Shown here: piece by piece, positions 17,801 to 24,282 of the stretch
Numbering within the stretch: position 1 is the first letter of the stretch
Layout of the letters: each line of letters opens with the position of its first letter
NCBI RefSeq assembly: GCF_025685605.1
Contig: NZ_JAGTUT010000001.1
Span: forward strand, 1,612,001 to 1,676,000
DNA length: 64,000 nucleotides
Origin: Granulicella arctica
Lineage (GTDB): Bacteria; Acidobacteriota; Terriglobia; Terriglobales; Acidobacteriaceae
Direction: 5' to 3'
Made by a program: the position numbers and the translations under genes
The notes under the pieces: generated by a model
The model's input: only the letters and a program-made list of their open reading frames with translations
The model's database searches: none
Told to the model about the DNA's origin: nothing

Positions 17801-18171
17801 ATGGTTGTTGAAGAAGTAGAAATTTCAAGCTTCACTGGCAGCGTGTAAATAACGCCGGCCGATACCGCGATCTTGTCCGTCTTCACTGTTGAGAACCCAG
17901 GGAATGAAACAGTCACGCTATAACTGCCAAGTGGGAGATCCTGAAACAGAAACTCTCCGCCGCTCGAACTGGTGCTGCTGTGCGCAACGCCCGTCTCTGT
18001 TTGTGTGGCGGTTACGCTCGCATTGGCAATTGCCGCACCGGTACGATCATTCACGGTTCCGTTGATACCACCACGGAACGTCTGTGAAAATGCGGGAAGC
18101 GTGACAGCAGATCCGAAGACAAACGCAAAGATACTAGCAAGGAAAAGCTTTCCGATGAAGCAACGTGACAT
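14899..18171 (-). CDS. Oar-type TonB-dependent receptor
   Basis: A complete 1090-residue receptor with the same plan as its neighbour: signal peptide (FAFVFGSAVTLPAFSQ), carboxypeptidase-regulatory-like domain (GTVNDRTGAAIANASV), plug (NGRDFTQM, WQIDGVDNND, AGTNQLHGTVYYF) and beta-barrel ending in Phe (AQFGGKIIF). The frame can be extended to a TTG at 18186, but ATG 18171 has GGAG 9 bases ahead and is the better start. It is convergent with the GH144-like gene, so the pair may handle one glycan. This is inferred from position only. Confidence 0.93.
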   Translation of the reverse strand: MSRCFIGKLFLASIFAFVFGSAVTLPAFSQTFRGGINGTVNDRTGAAIANASVTATQTETGVAHSSTSSSGGEFLFQDLPLGSYSVTVSFPGFSTVKTDKIAVSAGVIYTLPVKLEISTSSTTIEVDAAAIALDTTSTVQNTVLDAKTVEDIPLNGRDFTQMIALSPGYGGYSGGGFGSLNGTRANQVNWQIDGVDNNDLWHNIPAVNQGGVSGIAGIILPIDAVDQFSAQTQAGPEGGRNPGGTVNLTLRAGTNQLHGTVYYFNRNELFGAKSPFSDTKQKVRNYNTGFSVGGPFIKDKLFGFLTFEHQRFVIGESGTATEPSVGWQNQAKALLATKGIAVNPVMQNVLNTLWGTNVLAQDTVGTVNNFHSSDPEFGYSWNGLAKVDYTLSAKDTLSAHWFVGQGNQVAPAGSQLLAYYEVAPIHVHNIAIVENHVVSSTITNQILAGVNYFNQVFDDNQTNQNVQSLGFITGATFPNAPNITITGFDPVGQTPPEGRNDITGHLTDQLSWVKGKHQMRFGGEYRQAQLDEFYHRHATGSFTFNGSQVVAGATGRVNALADFLAGQTSAASITIGDPERQVFVNTWFLNAGDSWQVSPKLNVNYGVRYDYEGPLHNEYQNMSVFRPALTASNGLAFQGVQTSSLYPQYYKNISPRLGFSYSPDSNTVLRGSYGWFADTPNLNPFLDNRPGNQAPNGVEGNPGGPTPVYSVAAANGGNNTTIQQGVPIFPSSVGYPCSASSTCGVFSVVSNFRPSYNENYTFNLEHTLNGKVIAQIGYVGSSARHLLSLLDINQAKPGIYSATAATATAPAESADFYRQRTRPYYGQYAQYGNINQISSIGTANYNSLQAQLRINNYHGVTAQAVYTWSHNLDEVSQYRGTLPQDSTNFKGDYGNSDYDTRNNFTTFLSYEVPGSQHLALLSRGWQVNGLLNFHGGQPFQIFAGTDNSGTNEGLDRVSQISKAKTGINGQSANATWIDLSNFVLPAAGTFGNLRRNQYFGPGFSDVDFSVFKNTKINERLTIQLRAELFNLFNRNNFAAPSISFAALANGQFDSKNGSATLNDTIGDANGAPGIGSGEPFNAQFGGKIIF

Positions 18172-18317
18172 AAAGAAGGTCTCCAAAGAAAAAACAGAAG
18201 TGCCGTGGGAGCATCGGCAAAGGATGTCCTTGTTGGCAAAAGTCGTGTCCTGAACCGAAGGTCTCAGTGGTTTCAGGAAGTTATATTTTCACTTGCGTTT
18301 AACAAAAAGTAAGGGCG

Positions 18318-18345
18318 AACGCTTGGAATTGCAAGCGTTATTTTT
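18318..18345. promoter_or_regulatory. 22-bp palindrome upstream of the receptor, operator or hairpin
   Basis: A perfect 8-bp inverted repeat (AACGCTTG / CAAGCGTT) with a 6-base centre, followed by ATTTTTGAAAAAT. Its symmetry and its position about 150 bp upstream of the receptor start suit a repressor operator. The T run would also allow it to act as a terminator on the plus strand. The two cannot be told apart from sequence. Confidence 0.35.
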
Positions 18346-18417
18346 GAAAAATAATTTCTGAGATTGTCGTCCGGACTGCGAAATGTCAATCTCGAAAAAG
18401 AGAAATCTCTGAGAACA

Positions 18418-18454
18418 CAGCCCTAAGCATGAGAGGCTCCCAGGGCTGATTTTT
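18418..18454 (+). terminator. Stem-loop with T run in an upstream region
   Basis: CAGCCCT (18418-18424) pairs with AGGGCTG (18442-18448) and is followed by ATTTTTAT. It lies about 90 bases before the GYF_2-domain gene, where no gene ends on this strand. It may end a small RNA or attenuate the downstream transcript. Confidence 0.35.
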
Positions 18455-18539
18455 ATAATCTGCTTGGATAACTGACCCAACATGGAACTTACAACTAGTT
18501 CCCATCGTTACTACAAGTGAGTGGCCTCAGGAGTTCTCA

Positions 18540-19226
18540 ATGCGCTATCACGTCTCACGCAACGGCCAGATGTATGGCCCCTATACCCTCGAAGATCTTC
18601 AGCACTACGTGCGTTCCGGCAATGTCCTCCTGACCGATCTCGCGAAGAACGAAGCGATGCTGGAGTGGATCCCCGTCGAGCAGATTTTAGGAAGTGTCGG
18701 TACCGGCAACTACAGTGCCGTACCGCCCATATATTCACCGAATACTGCGCCTCCCGCAACAAAGCAGCTTTACCCGGACCCACCTAACCTCTCCTGGGTC
18801 CTCGTCCTGCTCTTCAGCATCCTTACCTGCGGCCTCTTCATGGTCATCTGGGATATCGTGATCGCCGCATGGATCAAGCGCGTTCAGCCAAACAGCCAGG
18901 GACTTCTCTACTACATCGCAGGAGCTGTCCTGCTCTTCATTAACTCTGGCGCCTCGTTCGGCCTCTTCTACGCCTTCCATCACCACCACTCCTACGGCCA
19001 CCATCCCTTCGCCGGCGTCCTTGGAGTCGCCGCCTGGATCATTCGGATCGTAGCTCTCTTCATGATGAAAGCGTCGCTCGAAGAGCACTTCAACGGACCA
19101 GACCCGATCGGCCTCCGCCTCAGCGGCGTCATGACCTTCCTGTTCGGCGGCCTCTATCTGCAGTACCACCTCAGCCGCATCAACGAGGTCAAGTACGCTC
19201 TACGCTTCCGGCGAGTCGCCATTTGA
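18540..19226 (+). CDS. GYF_2 (DUF4339) domain membrane protein
   Basis: A 228-residue protein. The N-terminal 60 residues form a GYF_2/DUF4339 domain (YHVSRNGQMYGPYTLEDLQ, YVRSGNVLLTD, WIPVEQIL), a predicted peptide-binding module that senses or scaffolds. A Pro-rich linker leads to four or so membrane segments from about residue 85. A His-rich loop (FHHHHSYGHH) is unusual. CAGGAG precedes the ATG. The next gene begins inside its stop codon, so the two are translationally coupled. The role is unknown. Confidence 0.8.
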   Translation: MRYHVSRNGQMYGPYTLEDLQHYVRSGNVLLTDLAKNEAMLEWIPVEQILGSVGTGNYSAVPPIYSPNTAPPATKQLYPDPPNLSWVLVLLFSILTCGLFMVIWDIVIAAWIKRVQPNSQGLLYYIAGAVLLFINSGASFGLFYAFHHHHSYGHHPFAGVLGVAAWIIRIVALFMMKASLEEHFNGPDPIGLRLSGVMTFLFGGLYLQYHLSRINEVKYALRFRRVAI

Positions 19227-19603
19227 AATGGACCCGCCGCATTCTCGCAGGAGGCGCCCCGGTTAGCTTACTAATCGGAGCCTTCGTCCTCCTGCGCTTC
19301 CCTCCAGCGCAGTACACGTTCTATCCACGATGCCCTGTTCAGACGTATCTGCACCTGCAATGCCCGGGCTGCGGAGCGACACGCGCCCTTGCCGCCCTTC
19401 TTCACTGCCACTTTGCGGATGCGCTGCGCCTCAACACGCTCTTCGTCCTGCTTCTGCCGTTCCTGATCGCCTTCGCCGCACTCTGTTGCTATCGAGCATG
19501 GACGTCCGATCGCTTCCGCTTCCCCGAACTTCCACACTCGTTCACCTACGGCCTCCTAGCAATCACAGCCATCTTCACCGTCATCCGCAACCTGGCCGCA
19601 TAA
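19223..19603 (+). CDS. DUF2752 membrane protein
   Basis: A 126-residue protein of the DUF2752 family, known by the conserved CPGCGATRALAALLH segment at about residues 47-61, followed by RLNTL and hydrophobic segments. Two or three membrane helices are likely. The only start in frame is TTG 19223, which overlaps the TGA of the preceding GYF_2 gene (TTGA). This implies translational coupling. DUF2752 proteins often sit beside GYF_2/DUF4339-type membrane proteins. The function is not known. Confidence 0.82.
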   Translation: MKWTRRILAGGAPVSLLIGAFVLLRFPPAQYTFYPRCPVQTYLHLQCPGCGATRALAALLHCHFADALRLNTLFVLLLPFLIAFAALCCYRAWTSDRFRFPELPHSFTYGLLAITAIFTVIRNLAA

Positions 19604-19615
19604 ATCCTGACGCAG

Positions 19616-19643
19616 CAAAGCCCCGGCAGATGCCGAGGCTTTG
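19616..19643. terminator. Bidirectional terminator between convergent genes
   Basis: An inverted repeat CAAAGCCCCGGCA / TGCCGAGGCTTTG (one mismatch) with a 2-base loop lies between the DUF2752 gene and the convergent bactofilin gene. Confidence 0.65.
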
Positions 19644-19661
19644 TGTTCAAATGCTTGCGAA

Positions 19662-20180
19662 CTACGCGGTTACGGCAACTGGCTCAGCAGCGGGAGCAGG
19701 CGTACCCTTGGCGTCAGCAGCACCCGGCTTGCGGATATCGATGCCGCCCTTGAAGAACGCTCCATCTTCGATCGAAATGCGCGCCGCAATGACATCACCC
19801 GTCAGCGAGCCTTCGCTGCGAATGTCGACACGATCGCTAGCCTGTACATTGCCGCGAACCTTACCCAGCACAACAACCTCACGGGCAATGATGTTCGCCG
19901 CGACCTGGCCGTTACGGCCAACCGTGACGCGATTGCCAGGCAGCGTAATCGCACCTTCAACCTTGCCGTCGATGTACAAGGACTCTGAACCGGAAAGTTC
20001 GCCTTTAATCACAAGCGACTTGCCGATCGTTGCCTGGTCGCCGCTCGGTGCTGCTGAAGCAGCGGTACCCGCCGTCGCCGGACGGGTCGGGGTTGCCTCA
20101 AAGCTCGGGGTCGCCGGGGTAGACGGACGAACCGGCTCCGGGGTAGAAGGGGTGGTTCCGGGCTGATTTGGTTTCCACAT
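19662..20180 (-). CDS. Bactofilin
   Basis: A 172-residue bactofilin, a self-assembling beta-helix cytoskeletal protein that organises cell-envelope work. A Pro/Thr/Ala-rich N-terminal tail (about 1-50) precedes the core (IGKSLVIKGELSGSESLYIDG, KVEGAITLPGNRVTVG, GNVQASDRVDIRSEGSLTGDV), whose short repeated strands are typical. An Ala/Pro-rich tail closes the protein. The frame is open further upstream, but ATG 20180 gives the usual short disordered tail and has GGAAG upstream. No peptidase or other known bactofilin partner is adjacent. Confidence 0.92.
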   Translation of the reverse strand: MWKPNQPGTTPSTPEPVRPSTPATPSFEATPTRPATAGTAASAAPSGDQATIGKSLVIKGELSGSESLYIDGKVEGAITLPGNRVTVGRNGQVAANIIAREVVVLGKVRGNVQASDRVDIRSEGSLTGDVIAARISIEDGAFFKGGIDIRKPGAADAKGTPAPAAEPVAVTA

Positions 20181-20508
20181 AGAAATGCTGCTTCCTTTCC
20201 TTATCTCTCGATAGATTGCTTCTTGAAATTTGCCGCATCCAGTCACTGCGCTGCGGGCTTCGTACCAAAACGATGACTCGTGTTTCACCACGATTCTACT
20301 CGCAATCACTATCAAGAGCGCGTTTGCATAAATCTTAGTCCACAGAGCGCGAACCCTAATCGACACCGGGAAAGAACTCCATTCCCACACGTTCTTTTTG
20401 CACCAGTATTCGTAATTTATGGGCCATTGATGCAAATCTTCGAGGCATGGATGCTACACCCTCATACCCGGCTTGCATTCCCGTTCGCCACACGCTAAGC
20501 TCCCGCGC
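20181..20508. other. Divergent intergenic region, no gene seen
   Basis: A 328-bp gap between the bactofilin and an exported hypothetical protein. It presumably holds both promoters. I see no convincing coding frame, RNA gene or repeat. Confidence 0.4.
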
Positions 20509-21201
20509 ATGCAGACCCTCCGCTCCGCTCCTGTGCTCCTGCTGCTCTTCGCTTGCGTTCTTCCTCCCGGACCCGCTATCGCAGCCGCGCCGAAAATCCA
20601 CACCGTCACCCTCGGCGCCTTCCGTAAAGTCCCCTACACGCCGCCCGATGCTACCCCCGACGACAAATCCGACGAGTCCTCCACCCTCAGAATCCGCGCG
20701 CTATTTGTAGACGAGCACCAGAAAGAGTGGACACTGGGCGAACTCCACGACGTCACCGACCGCAGCTTCACCGTTCGGCGAGCCCTCCGCCTCAACGACG
20801 CCCTGCCCACCGAAGCCGTTGCCCGATGGATCTGGCAGCCCGGCCCATGGCTCCTCGTCGACCGCACCACTGGCCACATCACCGCCCTACATCTGCCCGA
20901 CTATGACGCAACCGTCTCCGACGTCACCTGGTTCCGCGACTACGCCGCTTACTGCGGAGTCGCCCCTACCGCCAAGGGCAACCTTCTCGCTGTTGTCGCC
21001 CAACTCGGCGGCCGTCGCGCCGTCGTCCAGAAGACCATCGGCTCCTGGCCCCAGGCCAACCACTTCATCCCGGTCTGCCAGCCCGCGAAGTGGCAACGCC
21101 TCCCCGTTCGCGTCACCATGCAGCCCACCGGCGGCACCTCCGCGACGTACGACGTAGTCGGATCAGTCTCCCTCGTTGAGGAAGGCGACAACGACGAGTG
21201 A
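20509..21201 (+). CDS. Exported protein of unknown function
   Basis: A 230-residue protein that I do not recognise. The N-terminus is a good signal peptide (SAPVLLLLFACVLPPGPAIA, cut near AAA). The mature part is a soluble, Trp- and Asp-containing domain (VDEHQKEWTLGELHDVTDRSFTV, WIWQPGPWLLVDRTTG) with no membrane segment. The frame extends 12 codons further upstream, but ATG 20509 places the signal peptide correctly. It is followed by two small genes on the same strand. Confidence 0.7.
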   Translation: MQTLRSAPVLLLLFACVLPPGPAIAAAPKIHTVTLGAFRKVPYTPPDATPDDKSDESSTLRIRALFVDEHQKEWTLGELHDVTDRSFTVRRALRLNDALPTEAVARWIWQPGPWLLVDRTTGHITALHLPDYDATVSDVTWFRDYAAYCGVAPTAKGNLLAVVAQLGGRRAVVQKTIGSWPQANHFIPVCQPAKWQRLPVRVTMQPTGGTSATYDVVGSVSLVEEGDNDE

Positions 21202-21288
21202 TAGTGATATCGATGGAACCTTCCCTGCACAAATCCGTAAACTATCCATAGCCGCTACCAAAGCCGGCAAGCTATCCAGAAAGACGTT

Positions 21289-21483
21289 ATGAGACTCATC
21301 ATTGCCTTCTTCTTTCCCTGGCTGACCTTCTTCACCATCGGCCGCCCCTTCGCCGGCGTCATCTGCCTCATCCTCCAGGTCACGCTCATCGGCTGGCTTC
21401 CCGCCACCATCTGGGCCGTCTACGCGCTCAGCCAGTACAAGACCGACCAGAAGATCAACCGAGCCGTCCACCACCTTCGATAG
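21289..21483 (+). CDS. YqaE/Pmp3-like small membrane protein
   Basis: A 64-residue protein with two hydrophobic segments (IIAFFFPWLTFFTIG and CLILQVTLIGWLPATIWAVYAL) and a charged tail. Size and topology match the YqaE/Pmp3 family of small membrane proteins linked to stress and membrane potential. The match is by pattern rather than strong identity. FmdE follows after a short gap. Confidence 0.7.
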   Translation: MRLIIAFFFPWLTFFTIGRPFAGVICLILQVTLIGWLPATIWAVYALSQYKTDQKINRAVHHLR

Positions 21484-21506
21484 CACGCACGACTATCATC
21501 GAAGCA

Positions 21507-22100
21507 ATGCAGTCCTTCGACGAACTCCTCCACGAGGCCGAGATCGCCCACGGTCATCTCTGCGCCGGTCAGATTCTCGGTGTTCGCATGGCCATGCTCG
21601 GCTGCCAGCGCCTCGGCATCGATGAGCCTAAAGGCAAAGACCGCAAGCGCCTCGTCACCTTCATCGAAATTGACCGCTGCGCCACCGATGCGATCGCCGT
21701 CGTCACTGGCTGCCGCCTCGGCAAACGCGCCCTCAAATTCCGCGACTGGGGCAAGATGGCCGCCACCTTCCTCGATCTCCAGACCGATCGCGCCATCCGC
21801 ATCGCCGCTCTCGAATCGTCCAAGCAGCGCGCCCGCGACCTCTACCCGCACATTGAGCAGAAGAACGAACAGCAGATGCTCGCCTACCGCGAACTCCCCG
21901 AAGCCGACCTCTTCAGTGAACAGTGGGTCCAGGTTCCGCTCCACGCCCGTGAGATGCCCGGCTACAAATCCGCCCGCATCACCTGCGCTTCTTGCGGTGA
22001 AGGCATCAACTACGAGCGCGAGACCCTCCGCGACGGCCAAACCCTCTGCCAGGGCTGCGCCTTCCCCCAGAGCCGCTACTACCAACCCAGCAAAACCTAA
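21507..22100 (+). CDS. FmdE-family protein with C-terminal zinc ribbon
   Basis: A 197-residue protein of the FmdE family, named after a subunit of molybdenum formylmethanofuran dehydrogenase. The N-terminal domain shows HGHLCAGQILGVRMA and FIEIDRCATDAI, the family's conserved His and Cys region. A zinc ribbon closes the protein with Cys160, Cys163, Cys181 and Cys184. In bacteria such proteins are often found alone and are thought to bind metal or assist molybdenum enzymes. No molybdenum enzyme is nearby, so the role stays open. Confidence 0.82.
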   Translation: MQSFDELLHEAEIAHGHLCAGQILGVRMAMLGCQRLGIDEPKGKDRKRLVTFIEIDRCATDAIAVVTGCRLGKRALKFRDWGKMAATFLDLQTDRAIRIAALESSKQRARDLYPHIEQKNEQQMLAYRELPEADLFSEQWVQVPLHAREMPGYKSARITCASCGEGINYERETLRDGQTLCQGCAFPQSRYYQPSKT

Positions 22101-22131
22101 ACACCACAGCACATTTTAACCAGCAAAAAGC

Positions 22132-22290
22132 ACTGTCATCCTGAGCGAAGTCGAAGGACCTGCGGTTGCCTTGCCTAGTTCCACCCAACCAAAAATAATC
22201 GCCATCTCGACCGGAGCAACGTGGAGTGGAGAGGCCCCCGCATTCGCCGTTGCCTTTTTAGTTGTCATTCCCGAAGGAAACCTACCTTTA
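22132..22290. repeat. Dispersed intergenic repeat cluster
   Basis: Three short motifs lie in tandem: ACTGTCATCCTGAGCGAAGT... (22132-22170), an ATCTCGACCGGAGCAACGTG-type unit (about 22203-22242), and GTTGTCATTCCCGAAGGAAA (about 22260-22289). Close copies recur at 24209-24252, 27117-27155 and 30355-30385. All are in gaps between genes. Confidence 0.65.
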
Positions 22291-22308
22291 CCCGTATGCC
22301 AGATGCAA

Positions 22309-22340
22309 GAGCGGCCCGGGAAAACATTCCCAGGCCGCTC
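22309..22340. terminator. Hairpin at the end of a small exported protein gene
   Basis: A 12-bp inverted repeat GAGCGGCCCGGG / CCCAGGCCGCTC (one mismatch) with an 8-base loop lies 18 bases past the stop of the minus-strand gene at 22359. It lacks a long T run, so it is a weaker terminator candidate. Confidence 0.5.
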
Positions 22341-22358
22341 TCATCTTCCGATCAAACC

Positions 22359-22613
22359 TTATCGATACCAATAAGGCGCATTGTGCCGATAGCCACGATA
22401 CTCACGCGCCCGCACCCAGTCATCATGCCGGCGATACTCATCCCGGCGAATATGGTCATTATGGTAGTAGCCATACTGCGGATAGCCGACCTGCACACCA
22501 AACCGCATCGCCTGTGCATCCGCCTTCGCAGGAACTGCCATCATCACCGCACCCGCCAATACACCAGCTGTAAGCACCTTTGCGACCATCGCCTTTACGT
22601 TTGAGATTGTCAT
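22359..22613 (-). CDS. Small exported Tyr/Arg/His-rich protein
   Basis: An 84-residue protein with a signal peptide (VLTAGVLAGAVMMAVPAKADA) and a mature part rich in Tyr, Arg and His (YPQYGYYHNDHIRRDEYRRH). ATG 22613 is preceded by a perfect GGAGG at 5 bases. The composition suggests a small periplasmic or surface protein, perhaps binding metal or polyanions. I do not recognise a family. Confidence 0.65.
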   Translation of the reverse strand: MTISNVKAMVAKVLTAGVLAGAVMMAVPAKADAQAMRFGVQVGYPQYGYYHNDHIRRDEYRRHDDWVRAREYRGYRHNAPYWYR

Positions 22614-22887
22614 AACTACCTCCATGCCACATCAGATTGAACACACCTTCCCCGCCCCGTGTTGCGAGCAACTTTCAGCGCCTCCCGGGTTATCAGCCTT
22701 CTAGCCCAAACGCCCTCGTGTACACTGCAACCACATGACACAGACAGGCCAATCCGCGATCCTCACCGACAGCGCGGTCCTGTGTTGTTGTCGCTAGCAC
22801 CACGCCTGCCGCCCGCAATCCCGTCCGACAATTCAATCCGCATGGCCGCGAACTTCCTCGCAACGCCATCCCTCAGGAGTTCTCTCC
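22614..22887. other. Intergenic region carrying the polycysteine leader ORF
   Basis: A 274-bp gap between a minus-strand exported protein gene and the small membrane protein ahead of the YeiH-type transporter. It holds a leader ORF at 22735-22797 with TACACT, a possible -10 element, at 22721-22726. That is 8 bases before the leader ATG, so the leader may be translated from a nearly leaderless message. About 90 bases separate the leader stop from the next start. Confidence 0.5.
22735..22797 (+). CDS. Polycysteine leader peptide ORF (putative cysteine sensor)
   Basis: A 20-codon ORF whose peptide ends AVLCCCR directly before a TAG stop. All three Cys codons are TGT. Leader ORFs with a C-terminal cysteine run are known in mycobacteria, where ribosome stalling at the Cys codons under cysteine shortage switches on downstream sulfur genes. 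Here the downstream genes are a small membrane protein and a YeiH-type transporter, annotated in its family as a putative sulfate exporter. No strong ribosome site precedes the ATG, but TACACT at 22721 would start transcription only a few bases upstream. The regulatory role is inferred; the ORF itself is plain in the sequence. Confidence 0.6.
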   Translation: MTQTGQSAILTDSAVLCCCR

Positions 22888-23001
22888 ATGTCGAATCCAG
22901 CCTCTACCCGCCGTCTCTCGCTCGATACTTGGGCCGTCATCCTCTCGCTCGCTCTCGCCCTCACCGTGCGCGTCGGCATTCTTAAGTTCGTCCCCTGGTA
23001 A
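22888..23001 (+). CDS. Small one-helix membrane protein ahead of the YeiH-type transporter
   Basis: A 37-residue ORF with one hydrophobic segment (DTWAVILSLALALTVRVGIL) and a C-terminal KFVPW. AGGAG lies 9 bases before the ATG, a strong ribosome site. It starts 90 bases after the polycysteine leader and ends 47 bases before the transporter ATG, so the three are probably one transcript. Some YeiH-family proteins, as I recall, carry an extra N-terminal 'DWxAV' helix; this may be that helix as a separate subunit. I do not recognise a named family. Confidence 0.65.
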   Translation: MSNPASTRRLSLDTWAVILSLALALTVRVGILKFVPW

Positions 23002-23048
23002 AGAAAATAAGCAAAAGTTTGTGCACTTAGTCTTAGGAGCCGCCCCGC

Positions 23049-24176
23049 ATGACCATCTCGACCGAACTCCCCGATCTCCGCCGCGAGTACCCGGCACACG
23101 GCCCCGCCTCCGAGACCAGCGCTGATCCAAAGGAGCCCGTAACCTTTCTCGGCCTGCTCCCCGGCATCGCCCTCCTCTTCGTCGTCGGCTATGCTGGCAA
23201 GTTCGTCGAGCAGTTCATCACGCGCTACGGCAAGGCTCACCACTACGTCCTGCCGAACATCGAATACGTCCTCTGGGCCATCCTCTTCGGCGTCCTCATC
23301 GCCAATACTGTGGGCCTCCCGCGTATCTTCCGCGCCGGTGTCGCCACCTATGAGTTCTGGCTCAAGGCAGGCATCATCCTGCTCGGCGCACGCTTCATCC
23401 TCGGCGACATCCTCAAACTCGGCGGCATCTCACTCATCCTCGTCGCCGTAGCCTTCACCCTCTCCATCCTCTTCATGACCTACCTCGGCAAAGCGTTCAA
23501 GCTCAGCCCAAAGCTCACCACACTCCTCGCCGTCGGGTCATCCGTCTGCGGCGTCTCCGCCATCATCGCCATGTCCGGCGCCATCGAAGCCGACGAGGAA
23601 GACTCCTCCACCGCCATCGCCGCTATCCTCGCCCTCGGAGCGATCTCCCTCTTCGCCTTCCCGCTCATCGGCCACGCCCTCCACATGGGCGACCACGCCT
23701 ACGGCCTCTGGACCGGACTCGCCGTCGATAACACCGCGGAGGCCACCGCCGCCGGAGCCCTCTACTCGGACACCGCAGGCAAGTTCGCCGTCCTCGCCAA
23801 GACCTGCCGCAACGCCCTCATCGGCTTCGTCGTCCTCGGGTACGCGCTCCACTGGGCCAGCAAAGGACAGGGCACCGTCGTCGCCAACAAGGCCGCCTTC
23901 CTCTGGCAGAAGTTCCCCAAGTTCGTCCTCGGCTTCCTGCTCATCTCGACGCTCGCTACCTTCGGCGTCTTCAACAAGCCACAACTCACCGCGCTAGGCA
24001 ATCTTTCCCGCTGGGCCTTCCTGCTCACCTTCGCTGGCGTAGGCCTCCGCACCAACCTCCGCGACCTCGGCAAACAAGGCATCCGCCCCTTCCTCGTAGG
24101 CGCCGTAGGCGAAATCGCCATAGCCGCCATCACCCTAGGCCTGGTCCTAGGAGCCGACCACTTCTACCACCTCTAA
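23049..24176 (+). CDS. YeiH-type transporter (putative sulfate exporter family)
   Basis: A 375-residue polytopic membrane protein of the YeiH / UPF0324 family, with about ten membrane segments. Family signatures are visible: the VLWAILFGVLIANT segment, WLKAGIILLGARFILGDI, and the re-entrant VGSSVCGVSAIIAMSGAIEADEED region. Members are annotated as putative sulfate exporters, but the substrate is poorly proven. The N-terminal 30 residues are soluble and variable. The gene follows a one-helix membrane protein and a polycysteine leader ORF. That arrangement points to sulfur or cysteine control. A cysteine synthase gene lies 3 kb downstream. Confidence 0.88.
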   Translation: MTISTELPDLRREYPAHGPASETSADPKEPVTFLGLLPGIALLFVVGYAGKFVEQFITRYGKAHHYVLPNIEYVLWAILFGVLIANTVGLPRIFRAGVATYEFWLKAGIILLGARFILGDILKLGGISLILVAVAFTLSILFMTYLGKAFKLSPKLTTLLAVGSSVCGVSAIIAMSGAIEADEEDSSTAIAAILALGAISLFAFPLIGHALHMGDHAYGLWTGLAVDNTAEATAAGALYSDTAGKFAVLAKTCRNALIGFVVLGYALHWASKGQGTVVANKAAFLWQKFPKFVLGFLLISTLATFGVFNKPQLTALGNLSRWAFLLTFAGVGLRTNLRDLGKQGIRPFLVGAVGEIAIAAITLGLVLGADHFYHL

Positions 24177-24177
24177 A

Positions 24178-24196
24178 GGGGAACCTGCGTTTCCCC
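24178..24196. terminator. Short hairpin after the YeiH-type gene
   Basis: GGGGAA pairs with TTCCCC across a 7-base loop, right after the transporter stop codon. It lies ahead of the convergent M16 gene. The stem is short, so the call is weak. Confidence 0.35.
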
Positions 24197-24208
24197 CTTA
24201 GAAACCTT

Positions 24209-24252
24209 CGTCATCTCGACCGAAGCGAAGCGCAGTGGGAGACCCCGCATTT
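24209..24252. repeat. Dispersed intergenic repeat copy
   Basis: A unit reading CGTCATCTCGACCGAAGCGA and continuing AGCGCAGTGGGAGACCCCGC. It matches the degenerate unit at about 22203-22242 and is related to the copies at 22132 and 27117. Confidence 0.6.
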
Positions 24253-24282
24253 GTACTTGCACTGTCCTCATCCCCACCAAAA

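Larger units (their letters stand above)
18172..18539. other. Divergent intergenic region with two stem-loops
   Basis: A 368-bp, AT-rich gap between a receptor gene and a GYF_2-domain gene. It must hold the promoters of both. Two inverted repeats stand out (18318-18339 and 18418-18448), each followed by a T run on the plus strand; they are listed separately. No coding sequence is seen. Confidence 0.5.

Noticed and set aside
19330..20166. A 278-codon plus-strand frame
   Set aside because: It crosses the DUF2752 gene, a terminator and the antisense of the bactofilin. It is Pro/Ser/Arg-rich without a motif.
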